A DNA stretch of 64,000 nt from Propioniciclava soli (GTDB taxonomy: Bacteria; Actinomycetota; Actinomycetes; Propionibacteriales; Propionibacteriaceae), in NCBI RefSeq assembly GCF_014858005.1, contig NZ_JACYOT010000007.1:1-64000 (forward strand), given 5' to 3'. Each line of letters begins with the position of its first letter. Positions within the stretch are counted from its first letter, which is position 1. The notes beneath the pieces are model-generated. The model was not told the origin of the DNA, did no database searches, and was given only the letters and a program-made list of their open reading frames with translations. The translations under genes and the position numbers were made by a program. This document shows, piece by piece, positions 50,735-60,269 of the stretch.

Positions 50735-51747
50735 CAGGAGATGGGGGCGTCGGCGTCCGTGGATCGCCGGACGACCAGGGTGGGCGTCAGCACGACGTGT
50801 TCGCGGGGGCGCTCCGGATCGTCGGACTCGGCCAACAACAACTCCATGGCGCGCGTGCCGATCTCGTGGCTGGGCTGCGCGATGGACGTGAGCGGCACGG
50901 CGGCGCCGGCCGCGAAGTCGATGTCGTCGTACCCCACGAGCGCCATGTCCTGCGGCACGCGGACGCCGGCGCCGAGCAGCGCCTGCAGCAGGCCGAGGGC
51001 AACGAGGTCGTTGGCGGCGAACAGGGCGGTGGGGCGTTCGGCGGCAGGCCGGTCCAAGAGGCGGAGCCCCGCCTCGCGTCCACACCGCAGGTGCAATGAG
51101 CTGACCTCGAGGTGCTCCAGGCGCACGCCGCGCTCACCCGCGGCGCGGCAGGCGCCTTCGAGCCGGTCGGCCACCTGGGGGAGGGAGGACGGCCCACCGA
51201 CGAAGCCGACGTGGGTGTGGCCGAGGTCGGCGAGATGGGTGAGGGCGAGCTGGCCGCCGAGCACGTCGTCGACCGAGACCGACGAGAAGCGTCCGCCGGT
51301 GTGGTCGCGGTCAACCAGCACGCCGGCGATGCCCAGCTGGCGCATGCGGGTCAGGCGCCCGGTGACGTCGCCCACCGGGCTGACGAGAATGCCGCGGACG
51401 CGCTGTTGCTCGAACAGCTCGAGGTAGTGATCCTCGCGGGAGGGATCCTCGGCCGAACTGCCGGTGAGGATCGAGATGGCGTGCTCACCGGCATACTGCT
51501 CGGCGCCCTCGGCGATGTCGGTGAAGAAGGGGTTGGCGGGGTTCAGCACCAGCAGACCGACCGTGCGGCTCAGGCCGGCGCGCAACTGCCGGGCGGCCTC
51601 GTTGCGCACGAACCCGAGCTCGGCGATGGCGTCCAGCACCTTGACGCGCGTGGCTTCGGCGACCTTCTCGGGGCGGTTGAGGACATTCGACACCGTGCCC
51701 ACGGACAACCCGGCGTGCGCGGCCACGTCCTTCACGCTGACAGCCAC
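50734..51747 (-). CDS. LacI family transcriptional regulator (candidate rhamnose repressor)
   Basis: 337 residues. The helix-turn-helix SVKDVAAHAGLSVGTVSNVLN and hinge QLRAG precede an effector domain with GLLVLNPANPFFTDIAEGAE, ALFAANDLVALGLLQALL and VGYDDIDFAAGAAVPLTS. GTG at 51747 has GGGAGG 6 nt upstream. A LacI-type operator with palindrome TGAATCGTTTCA lies in front of rhaM, 1.9 kb away on the other strand, so this protein may control rhamnose use. It overlaps the DNA ligase gene. Confidence 0.88.
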   Translation of the reverse strand: MAVSVKDVAAHAGLSVGTVSNVLNRPEKVAEATRVKVLDAIAELGFVRNEAARQLRAGLSRTVGLLVLNPANPFFTDIAEGAEQYAGEHAISILTGSSAEDPSREDHYLELFEQQRVRGILVSPVGDVTGRLTRMRQLGIAGVLVDRDHTGGRFSSVSVDDVLGGQLALTHLADLGHTHVGFVGGPSSLPQVADRLEGACRAAGERGVRLEHLEVSSLHLRCGREAGLRLLDRPAAERPTALFAANDLVALGLLQALLGAGVRVPQDMALVGYDDIDFAAGAAVPLTSIAQPSHEIGTRAMELLLAESDDPERPREHVVLTPTLVVRRSTDADAPIS

Positions 51748-51962
51748 GAAGCCTCCCTTGAACCGATCCAGCTGGGGTGAGCGTACCTGACGCGGGGGTG
51801 CGGGTGGCGCGTGACCAGGGGGGCGCCGACACGCTGCCTCCGGTCCCGAACTCCGGTTCGGAGCTGGAGTTTGAGACCGAAGTGAGCGTGTCGCGGCACC
51901 CCTGGGCGGCGGGGTGCATCATGTGGGCGGTGCGGTGCGCACCGTCGAGAGGGGAGGGACGC

Positions 51963-53546
51963 GTGGAGGCCCTGCAGATCGTGGTGGCGCTGGGCGTGGC
52001 CCTGCTGGTCGGGAGCGTGGTGGCGCGGCGCACCGGCATCGCCTCCCCGATCACGCTCGTCGTGGCCGGGTTGGCGCTGGCGTTGGTGCCCCAGCTGCGC
52101 GGCATCGAGTTGCCGGCCGAGGCCGTCCTGGTGCTCTTCCTGCCCATCTTGTTGTTCTGGGAGGCGCTGACCTCGTCGGGACGCCTGCTGCGCCGGTTCT
52201 TCCGTGGCATCCTGCTCTCCGGAATCCTGCTCGTCGTCGTGACCGCCGCCGCCATCGCCTGGGTGGCGCACCTGCTGGGCCTGCCCTGGGAGACGGCCTG
52301 GATCATCGGCGCCGCCCTTGCACCCACGGACGCCACCGCCGTCGCCGCCCTCGGCCGCGACCTGCCGAGCCGGACGGCCGGCGTCCTGAAGTCGGAGTCC
52401 CTGATCAACGACGGCACCGCGCTGGTGCTCTACGCCCTGGCCCTGTCGCTGACGACGCACGAGGAAGCGATCACGCCCGGGCACGTGACGGTGCTGTTCT
52501 CCGTCTCGTTCTTCGGCGGCCTGGCCGTGGGGCTGGCGGGTGGGTGGCTGCTGTTCCAGATCCGCCGTCGGCTCACCGATCCGCTGCTCAACGCCGTGTT
52601 CATCGTGCTGACGCCGTTCATCCTCTATCTGGTGGCCGAGGAGATGGGGGCCTCCGGGGTCCTGGCCGTGGTCGCCTGTGGTTTGCTCTGGGTGCGGATG
52701 TCGCCCCTCGTGGTGAACGCCCAATCGCGCCAGCACGCGACACCGTTCTTCACCCTGACCACCTTTCTGCTCAACGGCGCTCTGTTCGTGCTGATCGGGC
52801 TGGAATTGCCCATCGCCGTGGGGGGACTCTCCGCAGCCAGCATCGGCACCGGCATGCTGGTGACGGTGGCGGTGTACGTCGCCATGACAGCAGTGCGGTT
52901 CGCCTTCCTCGTGACGAGCGCCTACCTCATCCGGTTCCTCGACCGACGTCCCCACCAGCGGACGCTGCGCACCACCAATCGCGCCCGTGTGGTCAGCACG
53001 GTGGCCGGGTTCCGCGGCGCGGTGTCGCTGGCCGTCGCCCTGTCGGTGCCGCTGGCGGCCGACGGTGTGGGCGTCTGGCCCCACCGCGACATGATCGTGT
53101 TCGTGGTGGCGGGCGTCGTGGTCACCTCGATCGTGCTCCAGGGTCTGGCCCTGCCCGCGGTGGTGCGGTGGGCCCGGTTGCCACAGGACACCTCCGCCGA
53201 GGACGAGCTCGCCCTTGCCCGACGCGTCGCCAGCCGTGAGGCGTTCGACGCGTTGCCGTCCCTGGCCCGGGAGCTGGGCATCGCGTCCGAGGTCATCGAC
53301 GACGTCACCGCCGAGATCCGCACCCATCTCGAGCAGATCGACCCCGAGGACGAGGAGTTTCGCACCCGGGTCGCCGACGCGCACAGCCAGTACCGGGCCT
53401 TGCGCGTGGCGGTGATCGGGCACAAGCGCGCCACGGTCGTCCGGCTGCGCAACGAGGGCACGATCGACGACGCCGTGCTGAGACAGGTGCAGGCGAGCCT
53501 CGATCTGGAGGAGGTGCGCCTCACCGGCTCCGGCGCGGTGGAGTGA
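51963..53546 (+). CDS. Na+/H+ antiporter (CPA1 family)
   Basis: 527 residues. About twelve membrane helices fill the first 400 residues. Family residues include ALAPTDATAVAALGRDLPS and KSESLINDGTALVLYALAL, which carry the ion-binding Asp and Asn-Asp, and VVSTVAGFRGAVSLAVAL. A cytoplasmic regulatory C-terminus of about 120 residues follows. It exchanges Na+ for H+ across the membrane. GTG at 51963 follows GGGGAGGGACGC; the frame further upstream is intergenic. It lies just before the rhamnose promoter. Confidence 0.9.
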   Translation: MEALQIVVALGVALLVGSVVARRTGIASPITLVVAGLALALVPQLRGIELPAEAVLVLFLPILLFWEALTSSGRLLRRFFRGILLSGILLVVVTAAAIAWVAHLLGLPWETAWIIGAALAPTDATAVAALGRDLPSRTAGVLKSESLINDGTALVLYALALSLTTHEEAITPGHVTVLFSVSFFGGLAVGLAGGWLLFQIRRRLTDPLLNAVFIVLTPFILYLVAEEMGASGVLAVVACGLLWVRMSPLVVNAQSRQHATPFFTLTTFLLNGALFVLIGLELPIAVGGLSAASIGTGMLVTVAVYVAMTAVRFAFLVTSAYLIRFLDRRPHQRTLRTTNRARVVSTVAGFRGAVSLAVALSVPLAADGVGVWPHRDMIVFVVAGVVVTSIVLQGLALPAVVRWARLPQDTSAEDELALARRVASREAFDALPSLARELGIASEVIDDVTAEIRTHLEQIDPEDEEFRTRVADAHSQYRALRVAVIGHKRATVVRLRNEGTIDDAVLRQVQASLDLEEVRLTGSGAVE

Positions 53547-53566
53547 CCGCCACGATGGGCGGACGG

Positions 53567-53615
53567 TTGACACCGGGAGGCGCATCGCCTAGGCTGCCCA
53601 TGAATCGTTTCATGG
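53567..53615 (+). promoter_or_regulatory. Rhamnose operon promoter with LacI-type operator
   Basis: TTGACA (53567-53572), a 17-nt spacer and TAGGCT (53590-53595) make a near-consensus promoter with a start site near 53602. The 18-bp palindrome CCATGAATCGTTTCATGG (53598-53615, 8 of 9 paired positions, central CG) covers that start. A LacI-family repressor bound there would block transcription of rhaM-rhaI-rhaB. Confidence 0.75.
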
Positions 53616-53656
53616 AATGAACCATCGGAATGAGCCACGACGCCAAAGGGGGACGA

Positions 53657-54052
53657 ATGGCCCGCATCTGCTTCCGCTCCCAGGTCAACCCCGCGCTGCT
53701 CGACGCCTACAAGGACGCCCACGCGGCGGTCTGGCCCGCCATGCTCGAAGCCCTGCGCGACACCGGCTGGCGCGACTACTCCCTCTTCCTCGACGACGAC
53801 GGCCTGTTGATTGGCGTCGTCGAGGTGGACGACAGCCTGGACGCGGCGCAGCGCCGGATGGCTGCCACGGAGGTCAACGCCGCCTGGCAGGCAGAGATGG
53901 GCGCCCTCTTCGCCGATGCCGACGCGCCTCCCGACGAGGGGTTCGTCACCCTGTCTGAGGTGTTCAACCTCGACGCACAACTCACCGCCGCCGGTCTGCC
54001 GACCCACGCCAACTACCCGCCCGCCACCACGTCGACCAGGACAGGAGCCTGA
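53657..54052 (+). CDS. rhaM: L-rhamnose mutarotase
   Basis: 131 residues. Family pattern: MARICFRSQVNPALLDAYKD, AHAAVWPAMLEALRDTGWRD, YSLFLDDDGLLIGVVEVDD. It interconverts alpha and beta anomers of L-rhamnose. ATG at 53657 follows AAAGGGGGACGA and is the first gene after the promoter. It ends 1 bp before the isomerase ATG. The conserved His and Tyr of the family (AHAAVWPAM and the YSLF strand) are present. The C-terminal 25 residues are polar and extend past the usual 104-residue length. Confidence 0.9.
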   Translation: MARICFRSQVNPALLDAYKDAHAAVWPAMLEALRDTGWRDYSLFLDDDGLLIGVVEVDDSLDAAQRRMAATEVNAAWQAEMGALFADADAPPDEGFVTLSEVFNLDAQLTAAGLPTHANYPPATTSTRTGA

Positions 54053-54053
54053 C

Positions 54054-55220
54054 ATGACTTTCACGACCGACCAGCTCGCCCAGCTCGAGAAGCTCGCCAT
54101 CGAGGTCCCGTCGTGGGCCTACGGCAACTCCGGCACCCGCTTCCGCGTGTTCGGCACGCCGGGCACGCCGCGCGACCCGTGGGAGAAGATCGCGGACGCC
54201 GCCAAGGTGCACGAGCTGACCGGGCTCGCCCCGGCCGTCGCCCTGCACATCCCGTGGGACAAGGTCGACGACTATGACGCGCTGAAGCAGCACGCCGCCG
54301 ACCTCGGCGTGAAGATCGGCACGATCAACTCGAACACGTTCCAGGATGACGAGTACAAGTTCGGCTCGCTCGCCAACTCGGACGCCGGCGTCCGGCGCCG
54401 CGCGATCGACCACCACCTCGACTGCATCGAGGTGATGAAGGCGACCGGCTCGACCGACCTGAAGATCTGGCTGGCGGACGGCACCAACTACCCGGGCCAG
54501 GACGACCTGCGAGCCCGCCAGGACCACATGGCCGAGGCGCTCGCCGAGATCTACGCCCAGCTCGGTGACGACCAACGCCTCGTGCTGGAGTACAAGTTCT
54601 TCGAGCCGGCGTTCTACCACACCGATGTGCCGGACTGGGGCACCTCGCTCGTCCAGTGCCTGGCGCTGGGTGACAAGGCGCGGGTCTGCCTCGACACCGG
54701 CCACCACGCGCCGGGCACGAACATCGAGTTCATCGTCATGCAGCTCCTGCGGCTCGGACGCCTCGGCAGCTTCGACTTCAACAGCCGGTTCTACGCCGAC
54801 GACGACCTGATCGTGGGTTCGGCGGATCCGTTCCAGCTCTTCCGCATCATGTACGAGTGCGTGCGCGGTGGTGCGCTGGACGCCGACTCCGGCGTCGTGT
54901 TCATGCTCGACCAGTGCCACAACCTCGAGCTCAAGGTGCCCGGCCAGATCCGCTCGGTGCTCAACGTGCAGGAGATGCTCGCCCGGGCGCTGCTCGTCGA
55001 CCGCGAGGCACTCGGCCAGGCGCAGCAGGACCACGACGTGCTGGCCGCGCACGGCGTCTTCATGGACGCCTTCTCCACCGATGTGCGGGCCGACCTGGCC
55101 GCGTGGCGGGAGTCGAAGGGCCTGTCGGCCGACCCGATGGCGGCCTACGCGGCGTCCGGTTACCAGGAGAAGATCACGGCCGAGCGCGTCGGCGGCACGC
55201 AGGCGGGCTGGGGCGCCTGA
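54054..55220 (+). CDS. rhaI: L-rhamnose isomerase (RhaI type)
   Basis: 388 residues. TIM-barrel isomerase of the Pseudomonas stutzeri/actinobacterial RhaI type. Metal-binding segments: LEYKFFEPAFYHTDVPDWG, LDTGHHAPGTNIEFIV and FDFNSRFYADDDLIVGSADP. It converts L-rhamnose to L-rhamnulose. ATG at 54054 follows GACAGGAGCCTGAC and lies 1 bp after the rhaM stop. Spacing to rhaB is 26 bp. It acts between the mutarotase and the kinase of the same operon. Confidence 0.92.
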   Translation: MTFTTDQLAQLEKLAIEVPSWAYGNSGTRFRVFGTPGTPRDPWEKIADAAKVHELTGLAPAVALHIPWDKVDDYDALKQHAADLGVKIGTINSNTFQDDEYKFGSLANSDAGVRRRAIDHHLDCIEVMKATGSTDLKIWLADGTNYPGQDDLRARQDHMAEALAEIYAQLGDDQRLVLEYKFFEPAFYHTDVPDWGTSLVQCLALGDKARVCLDTGHHAPGTNIEFIVMQLLRLGRLGSFDFNSRFYADDDLIVGSADPFQLFRIMYECVRGGALDADSGVVFMLDQCHNLELKVPGQIRSVLNVQEMLARALLVDREALGQAQQDHDVLAAHGVFMDAFSTDVRADLAAWRESKGLSADPMAAYAASGYQEKITAERVGGTQAGWGA

Positions 55221-55246
55221 GGCAGCCCTCGCGGACGGGAGACACC

Positions 55247-56716
55247 ATGACGCACCACGCCTTCGCGGCGGCTGATCTCGGCGCCTCCAGCGGGCGGGTG
55301 ATCCTGGGCCGGTTGGAGGACGGCCAGATCACCCTGGAGGAGATGCACCGCTTCGAGAACGGGCCGGTCCGCTCGCGCGACGGCGCGCTCCATTGGGCGT
55401 TCGACGAGCTCGCGGCGGCCGTGCGGGAGGGGTTTGCCCGAGCGCTGGCGGCCGAGCCGGAGCTGGCGAGCGTCGGCATCGACACGTGGGGCGTCGACTA
55501 CGGCCGCCTGGACGCCGAGGGGCGCCTGCTCGAGCAGCCGTGGTGCTACCGCGACGGGCGCACCGACGGCGTCCCCGAGCGGTTCTTCGCCGACTTCCCG
55601 GCCGATCGCCTCTACGCCGAGACCGGCGCCCAGGTGCAGCAGTTCAACACGGTGTTCCAGCTGGCCGCTTCGGGTGCTGAGGGCTGGGATGAGACCGAGA
55701 CGTTGCTGTTCATCCCCGATTTGCTGAATTATGGGCTGACCAGTGTGGCCGCGTCGGAGGTCACCTTCGCCTCCACGGCGGCGGTGCTCGACGTGGCGGC
55801 CCGGCAGTGGTCCGAAGCGGTGTTGGCGCACCTCGAGTCCCGCTACGGGGTGCCCGCCAGCCGCGTCCTGCCGGCGCTCGTGGAACCGGGGACGGTGCTG
55901 GGCCCCACGGCCGATGGGGTGCTGGCCCGGCCGGTGCCGGTGGTGGCGGTCGGGTCGCACGACACAGCGTCCGCGGTCGTGTCCGTGCCCGCCACGACCG
56001 AGCGGTTCGCCTACATCAGCTCGGGCACATGGTCGCTGGTGGGTCTGGAGCTGGCCGCACCCGTGCTGACGCCGGAGAGCGCGGCGGCGAATTTCACCAA
56101 CGAGCTCGGCGTCGACGGCACGGTGCGCTACCTCAAGAACGTCATGGGCCTGTGGGTGCTCCAGGAGTGCGCCCGCACCTGGCGCGAGGCCGACATCGAG
56201 ATCAGCTGGGCCGAGCTCGTCGACCTGGCGGCGGACGCCCCTGCGCTCGCCTGCGTCGTCGACATCGATGACCCCCGGTTGCTCAAGCCGGGCAACATGC
56301 TCGGACGCCTCACCCAGCTCGCCCGCGAGACCGGCCAGTCGCTGCGGCCCGACCCGGGGGCGGTGGCGCGGTGCATCCTGGATTCGCTGGCGCTGGCCTA
56401 TCGGGACGCGATCCGGTCGGCCTGCGCGCTGTCGGGCCACGCGGTCGACGTCGTGCACATCGTCGGGGGCGGATCGCAGAACCAGCTGCTGTGCCAGCTC
56501 ACCGCCGAGGCGACCGGCCTGCCCGTCGTCGCGGGCCCGGCGGAGGGCACCGCGCTGGGCAACCTGCTGGTGCAGGCGCGGGCCGTCGGCGCCATCGAGG
56601 GCGGGCTGGACGCCCTGCGCCGCGTGGCGATCGCGTCCTCGGACGTGCGGCGCTATCGGCCCGGCGTCCTGCCGATCCCCGCGCACCGCTGGGACGAGGC
56701 CCGCAGCCGTTTCTGA
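55247..56716 (+). CDS. rhaB: Rhamnulokinase
   Basis: 489 residues, FGGY kinase. AAADLGASSGRVILGRL is the first ATP-phosphate motif; SVGIDTWGVDYGRLDAEG and VAVGSHDTASAVVSVP are also typical, and AYISSGTWSLVG marks the RhaB subgroup. IVGGGSQNQLLCQLTAEATG and GPAEGTALGNLLVQA complete the C-terminal half. It phosphorylates L-rhamnulose at C1. ATG at 55247 follows GACGGGAGACACC. No rhamnulose-1-phosphate aldolase follows directly; the nearest candidate is at 62288. Confidence 0.93.
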   Translation: MTHHAFAAADLGASSGRVILGRLEDGQITLEEMHRFENGPVRSRDGALHWAFDELAAAVREGFARALAAEPELASVGIDTWGVDYGRLDAEGRLLEQPWCYRDGRTDGVPERFFADFPADRLYAETGAQVQQFNTVFQLAASGAEGWDETETLLFIPDLLNYGLTSVAASEVTFASTAAVLDVAARQWSEAVLAHLESRYGVPASRVLPALVEPGTVLGPTADGVLARPVPVVAVGSHDTASAVVSVPATTERFAYISSGTWSLVGLELAAPVLTPESAAANFTNELGVDGTVRYLKNVMGLWVLQECARTWREADIEISWAELVDLAADAPALACVVDIDDPRLLKPGNMLGRLTQLARETGQSLRPDPGAVARCILDSLALAYRDAIRSACALSGHAVDVVHIVGGGSQNQLLCQLTAEATGLPVVAGPAEGTALGNLLVQARAVGAIEGGLDALRRVAIASSDVRRYRPGVLPIPAHRWDEARSRF

Positions 56717-56743
56717 CCGGCGCTCGTTGGTCGGTGCCGGCGG

Positions 56744-58006
56744 TCACGGCGCCGGGACGGTGACCTCCCGGTCGCGTTTGGCGACCCGGCCGCCGCGTTT
56801 GAACGACACCCACGAGCGGACGGAGTCGGCGCTCAGACAGAGCAGGACGAGGACGCCCACCGAGCTGGTGAGCACCGAATCCAGGTTGGCGCGGGCGACG
56901 CTGACATCGATGAGGTCGCTCACCGTGGTGACCGCGATCAAACTCATCACGATGAGCTTCGCCCAGCGGCGGCGCAACAGGATGAGCGTGCAGAGGCCGA
57001 GGAGCAGCAGCATGAAGGCGACGGCCGCGAGGTTGACGGCGAGTTCGATCTCGTCGTCGGCGGCCAGGGTGCGTCCGGCGCCGGTCACCCACCACCAGAC
57101 TCCGAACCAGACGGTCTGACCGAGCAGGAGGGTCAGTGCCACGATCAGGGGCAGGGGTGGGACGCCGTGGCTGCGGGCGGGTCGGTGGGCGGGGAGGCGG
57201 GTCGGCTCCTCGCGGCGGGTCTCGGCGCCGTGGACGTTGAGGATGGGGAGGTCACCGTCGGTGCGGATGCGGTCGCCGCCGCCGTTGCGGGCGTGGTAGG
57301 AGGTCGAGAAGTCTTGGATGACGTCGATTCCCACCTCCGGGTCGGCGTAGCGCACTGAATTGACGATGTAGTCGCGCTCCAGGTCGATGTTCTCGTCGAT
57401 CTTGTGCGTGAACTGGCCGGTGAACATCGACAGCCCGACCGACCGGTCGAAGGTGCCGGCCGCGAGCCACTCGACGCCCCGCCCGCCCGGCAGGAGCCAG
57501 CCCGGCGGCGTCCGCCAGAACCGGACGTGGTGGCGCTGGGAAACGGTGTTGTCCACCTCCTGCTGGTAGGCGAAGGCATGGCGCTCGCCGAACAAGAACA
57601 GGCTCGACACCGGCGCTTCGGGATAGGAGCGCCGCAGCAGGGCGGACGCGATCATGCCCCCCGCGGACCGGACGGTGATCTCGTCGGCCAGCACCCAGCC
57701 GGCGCCCTGCAGGGCCGCGTGGATGTCGCGCTCGTCGCCGTTGAGGGCGAGGTTGATGGGGTCGCCGAGCAGGCCGTCGCCAGTGCGGGTGCGGCCGATG
57801 AAGTACTCGGGGACGTACAGCAGGGTGAAGAACTGGTGCAGGCGGGGCAGGGCGAGATAGGTCAACAATGCCCAGAACACGACGAGGTAGAGCAGCCGCG
57901 ACCACGACAGCGAGATGCCCTGCACGAGCAGGACCGCTGCGAACCACAGGGTGAGCACCATGGCGACGGCAATGAAGAACGAGTCGACCACCCGGTGCAC
58001 GGACAC
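56744..58006 (-). CDS. Membrane protein with LssY C-terminal domain
   Basis: 420 residues. Two N-terminal helices (FFIAVAMVLTLWFAAVLLV and LLYLVVFWALLTYLAL) lead to the LssY_C domain, recognised by GDPINLALNGDERDIHAAL, ALLRRSYPEAPVSSLFLFGE and QRHHVRFWRTPPG. Two to four further helices come near the C-terminus (LPLIVALTLLLGQTVWFGVW, AAVAFMLLLLGLCTLILL). LssY domains occur in membrane-associated proteins linked to lipid phosphatases or secretion, but no function is established. GTG start at 58006. Confidence 0.8.
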   Translation of the reverse strand: MSVHRVVDSFFIAVAMVLTLWFAAVLLVQGISLSWSRLLYLVVFWALLTYLALPRLHQFFTLLYVPEYFIGRTRTGDGLLGDPINLALNGDERDIHAALQGAGWVLADEITVRSAGGMIASALLRRSYPEAPVSSLFLFGERHAFAYQQEVDNTVSQRHHVRFWRTPPGWLLPGGRGVEWLAAGTFDRSVGLSMFTGQFTHKIDENIDLERDYIVNSVRYADPEVGIDVIQDFSTSYHARNGGGDRIRTDGDLPILNVHGAETRREEPTRLPAHRPARSHGVPPLPLIVALTLLLGQTVWFGVWWWVTGAGRTLAADDEIELAVNLAAVAFMLLLLGLCTLILLRRRWAKLIVMSLIAVTTVSDLIDVSVARANLDSVLTSSVGVLVLLCLSADSVRSWVSFKRGGRVAKRDREVTVPAP

Positions 58007-58254
58007 GCGACGCTCCGCTCACCTTCTGCGGCGCCACCTCGCCGTAGGACGGTGGGCGGGCGGGAACGGGGTACCGGGCGACCACGCGTCCATCATGCCG
58101 GATCCCTGGGGGCCGGACGCCGGGGCGGCCTTGTGTTCGCTGCGGGTGAGGCGCGGGGGGAACCCCCGCCGTCCCCGCGAGACGCGCCCTGTTTAGTGGG
58201 GAATGGGGACGGGTGATCGAAAAGTTGTCCACAGATCCTAGTGATCTCCCTGTG

Positions 58255-59688
58255 ATGGAAGGAAAAGTGTCGGCGGCTGCTTGTAGCGTTCTCGGTATGG
58301 AACAGGAGGAGTGCGCGGGGTTGGGCGACGCCGAGCTGGTGTCGCTGATCGGGGGTGCGGTGGACGCGCTGACCGCGGACCGGCTGCGCCTTCGTTCGGA
58401 CGCCGAGCAGCTGGTCCTGCTGCTGGACGGGTTGCGTCTGGCCGGGCGGTTGCAGGGCTGGATCGCCAGGTTGGCGGCCCAGGTGGAGGAGGATTCGGTC
58501 GCCTGGCGCGAGCACGGCACGTCTGCGTCGACGTGGTTGATGGACGCCGCTCGGCTGACGCGCGCCGAGGCGGCGCGACTCATCGGCAGCGGGCAGCGGC
58601 TGGCGCGGTTCGTCGAGGTCGGGGCAGCCGTGGGGTCGGGCACGGTGTCGCCCGGTCAAGCCGAGGCCATCACCGCCGTGTTGGAGGCGCTGCCGGAGGA
58701 CATGCCGTGCGCGCTGGTGGATGAGGCGCAGGAGATGATGATCGGCTTCGCGGCGACCCACAACGCGACCGAGCTGCGCCGGCTGTCCGGGCGCTTGCTG
58801 GAGCTGCTGGCACCGGAGATCTGTGAGGAGCGGGAGGCTGCCAGGCTCGAACGCGAGCACGCGATGGCGATGCGTGCCCGGCACCTGACCTTCACCGACG
58901 ACCATCGGGGGTCGGTGCTGATCAAGGGTTCGCTGCCGGTGGGGCAGGCAGAGCCGCTGGTGGCGATGGTGGACGCCTGGGCCGAGGCGCAACGCCGCGG
59001 GCTGGAGGCGCTCGATCCGGCCGCGACGCCGGTGTCGCCGGCCATGCGCCGGGCGGACGGTCTGATCGCGATGGTGGACGCCCTCGCGCGGACGCAGCTG
59101 TCACCTAAGCACGGCGGAGACAGGCCGCGGGTGGTCGTCACCCTGACCTGGGAGGATCTGCGCCGCGCCGCCGGCATGGCGACGGATGGCGGACCACTGC
59201 CGGGGCAGGTTGCGGCATGCGGCGTCCGCCCGCTGCGGGGGAGGCTGGTGGGCTCGGGCGTGCCCATCGACGCCGGCACCCTGCGGCGCTGGTTGTGCGA
59301 CTGTGAGGTGCTCCCCGTCGTGCTCGGCGGCCGCTCGGAGGTGCTCGACCAGGGCCGCGCCAAGCGGCTCGTGACCGACGAGCAGCGGGTGGCGCTGGCG
59401 GTGCGCGACGGTGGCTGTGTCTTCCCCGGTTGTCCGGCTGCGCCGCAGGCGTGTCACGCGCACCACATCGTGCCCTGGTGGGCCGGGGGTCCGACCGACC
59501 TGTCGAACCTCGTCCTCGTGTGCCCCCATCACCACGCCACCGTCGAGCCGAGCCATGATCCCGACGCAGACCGGTGGCAGGTGCGCCTGCCCGAACACGG
59601 CCCGGCCGAGGTGATTCCCCCGCGACGCGTCGACCCCACCGGCCGCCCGCGACGGCACGCCCGGTTCCTCACCCCGCTGCGGACGTGA
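58255..59688 (+). CDS. DUF222 and HNH-endonuclease-domain protein
   Basis: About 477 residues. The N-terminal 270 residues are helical DUF222, a family common and multicopy in actinobacteria. The C-terminal HNH motif is CVFPGCPAAPQACHAHHIVP with WWAGGPTDLSNLVLVCPHHH, including two zinc-binding Cys. It probably cuts DNA, though the target is unknown. Start choice is uncertain: ATG at 58255 and 58297 and GTG at 58267 (with GGAAGG) are in frame; none has a perfect ribosome binding site. It is divergent from the LssY gene across about 250 bp without other features. Confidence 0.85.
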   Translation: MEGKVSAAACSVLGMEQEECAGLGDAELVSLIGGAVDALTADRLRLRSDAEQLVLLLDGLRLAGRLQGWIARLAAQVEEDSVAWREHGTSASTWLMDAARLTRAEAARLIGSGQRLARFVEVGAAVGSGTVSPGQAEAITAVLEALPEDMPCALVDEAQEMMIGFAATHNATELRRLSGRLLELLAPEICEEREAARLEREHAMAMRARHLTFTDDHRGSVLIKGSLPVGQAEPLVAMVDAWAEAQRRGLEALDPAATPVSPAMRRADGLIAMVDALARTQLSPKHGGDRPRVVVTLTWEDLRRAAGMATDGGPLPGQVAACGVRPLRGRLVGSGVPIDAGTLRRWLCDCEVLPVVLGGRSEVLDQGRAKRLVTDEQRVALAVRDGGCVFPGCPAAPQACHAHHIVPWWAGGPTDLSNLVLVCPHHHATVEPSHDPDADRWQVRLPEHGPAEVIPPRRVDPTGRPRRHARFLTPLRT

Positions 59689-59744
59689 GGGGCACCCCAG
59701 CGTGCCGCACGGGTGTGGGTGAGGGACAGCTTGGCCTGGGCGTT

Positions 59745-60140
59745 TCAGGTGTCGAGGGCCAGGGCTCGCCGCACGAGGGGCACGAGTTCGGGTACGGCGA
59801 GGTCCAGGTGCTCGACCTCCGCCAAGGTAAACCAGCCGATCTGGTCGTGCTCGTGGGGGGCCATGTTCATCGGCTCGCCCGACCAGGCGCGCGCCACGAA
59901 GGCGTGCGTCTCGGTGCCGGGCACGTCGACCGGCACGCGGAGAAGTTCCAGCTGGGTGGCCACCACGCCCACCTCCTCGGTCAGCTCCCGGCGGGCGGCG
60001 TCGGAGGGGTCCTCACCCTCCTCGAGGTGGCCGCCGGGGAGGTCCCACACGTCGGGGTACCAGCGCCGGTCGGGGTGGCGGTGAACCAGCAGGGCGGTGT
60101 CGTCGCGGACGAGGACGCAGAACGCGACGCGGTGATCCAT
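59745..60140 (-). CDS. NUDIX hydrolase
   Basis: 131 residues. The Nudix box reads GGHLEEGEDPSDAARRELTE followed by EVGV, with the metal-binding glutamates of REL-EE intact. FCVLVRDDTALLVHRHPD and WYPDVWDLPGG are typical N-terminal strands. It hydrolyses a nucleoside diphosphate linked to another group; the substrate is unknown. ATG at 60140. It is divergent from the DeoR gene and convergent with the DUF222-HNH gene. Confidence 0.88.
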   Translation of the reverse strand: MDHRVAFCVLVRDDTALLVHRHPDRRWYPDVWDLPGGHLEEGEDPSDAARRELTEEVGVVATQLELLRVPVDVPGTETHAFVARAWSGEPMNMAPHEHDQIGWFTLAEVEHLDLAVPELVPLVRRALALDT

Positions 60141-60269
60141 GGGGCCATCCTCGCCGGGGGAGGGTTCGGCGACAAGCGATGCAGAGGAGGGTCTCGACCG
60201 GGCCGGGAAGCTGTGATAGATTTTGTGACAAGAACAACATCTCACACGCGCTGGTGGGGAGAGGGTGGC

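Noticed and set aside
50735-51085. Upstream extension of the DNA ligase frame
   Set aside because: It overlaps the LacI gene in another frame; ligase homology starts at ATG 50734.
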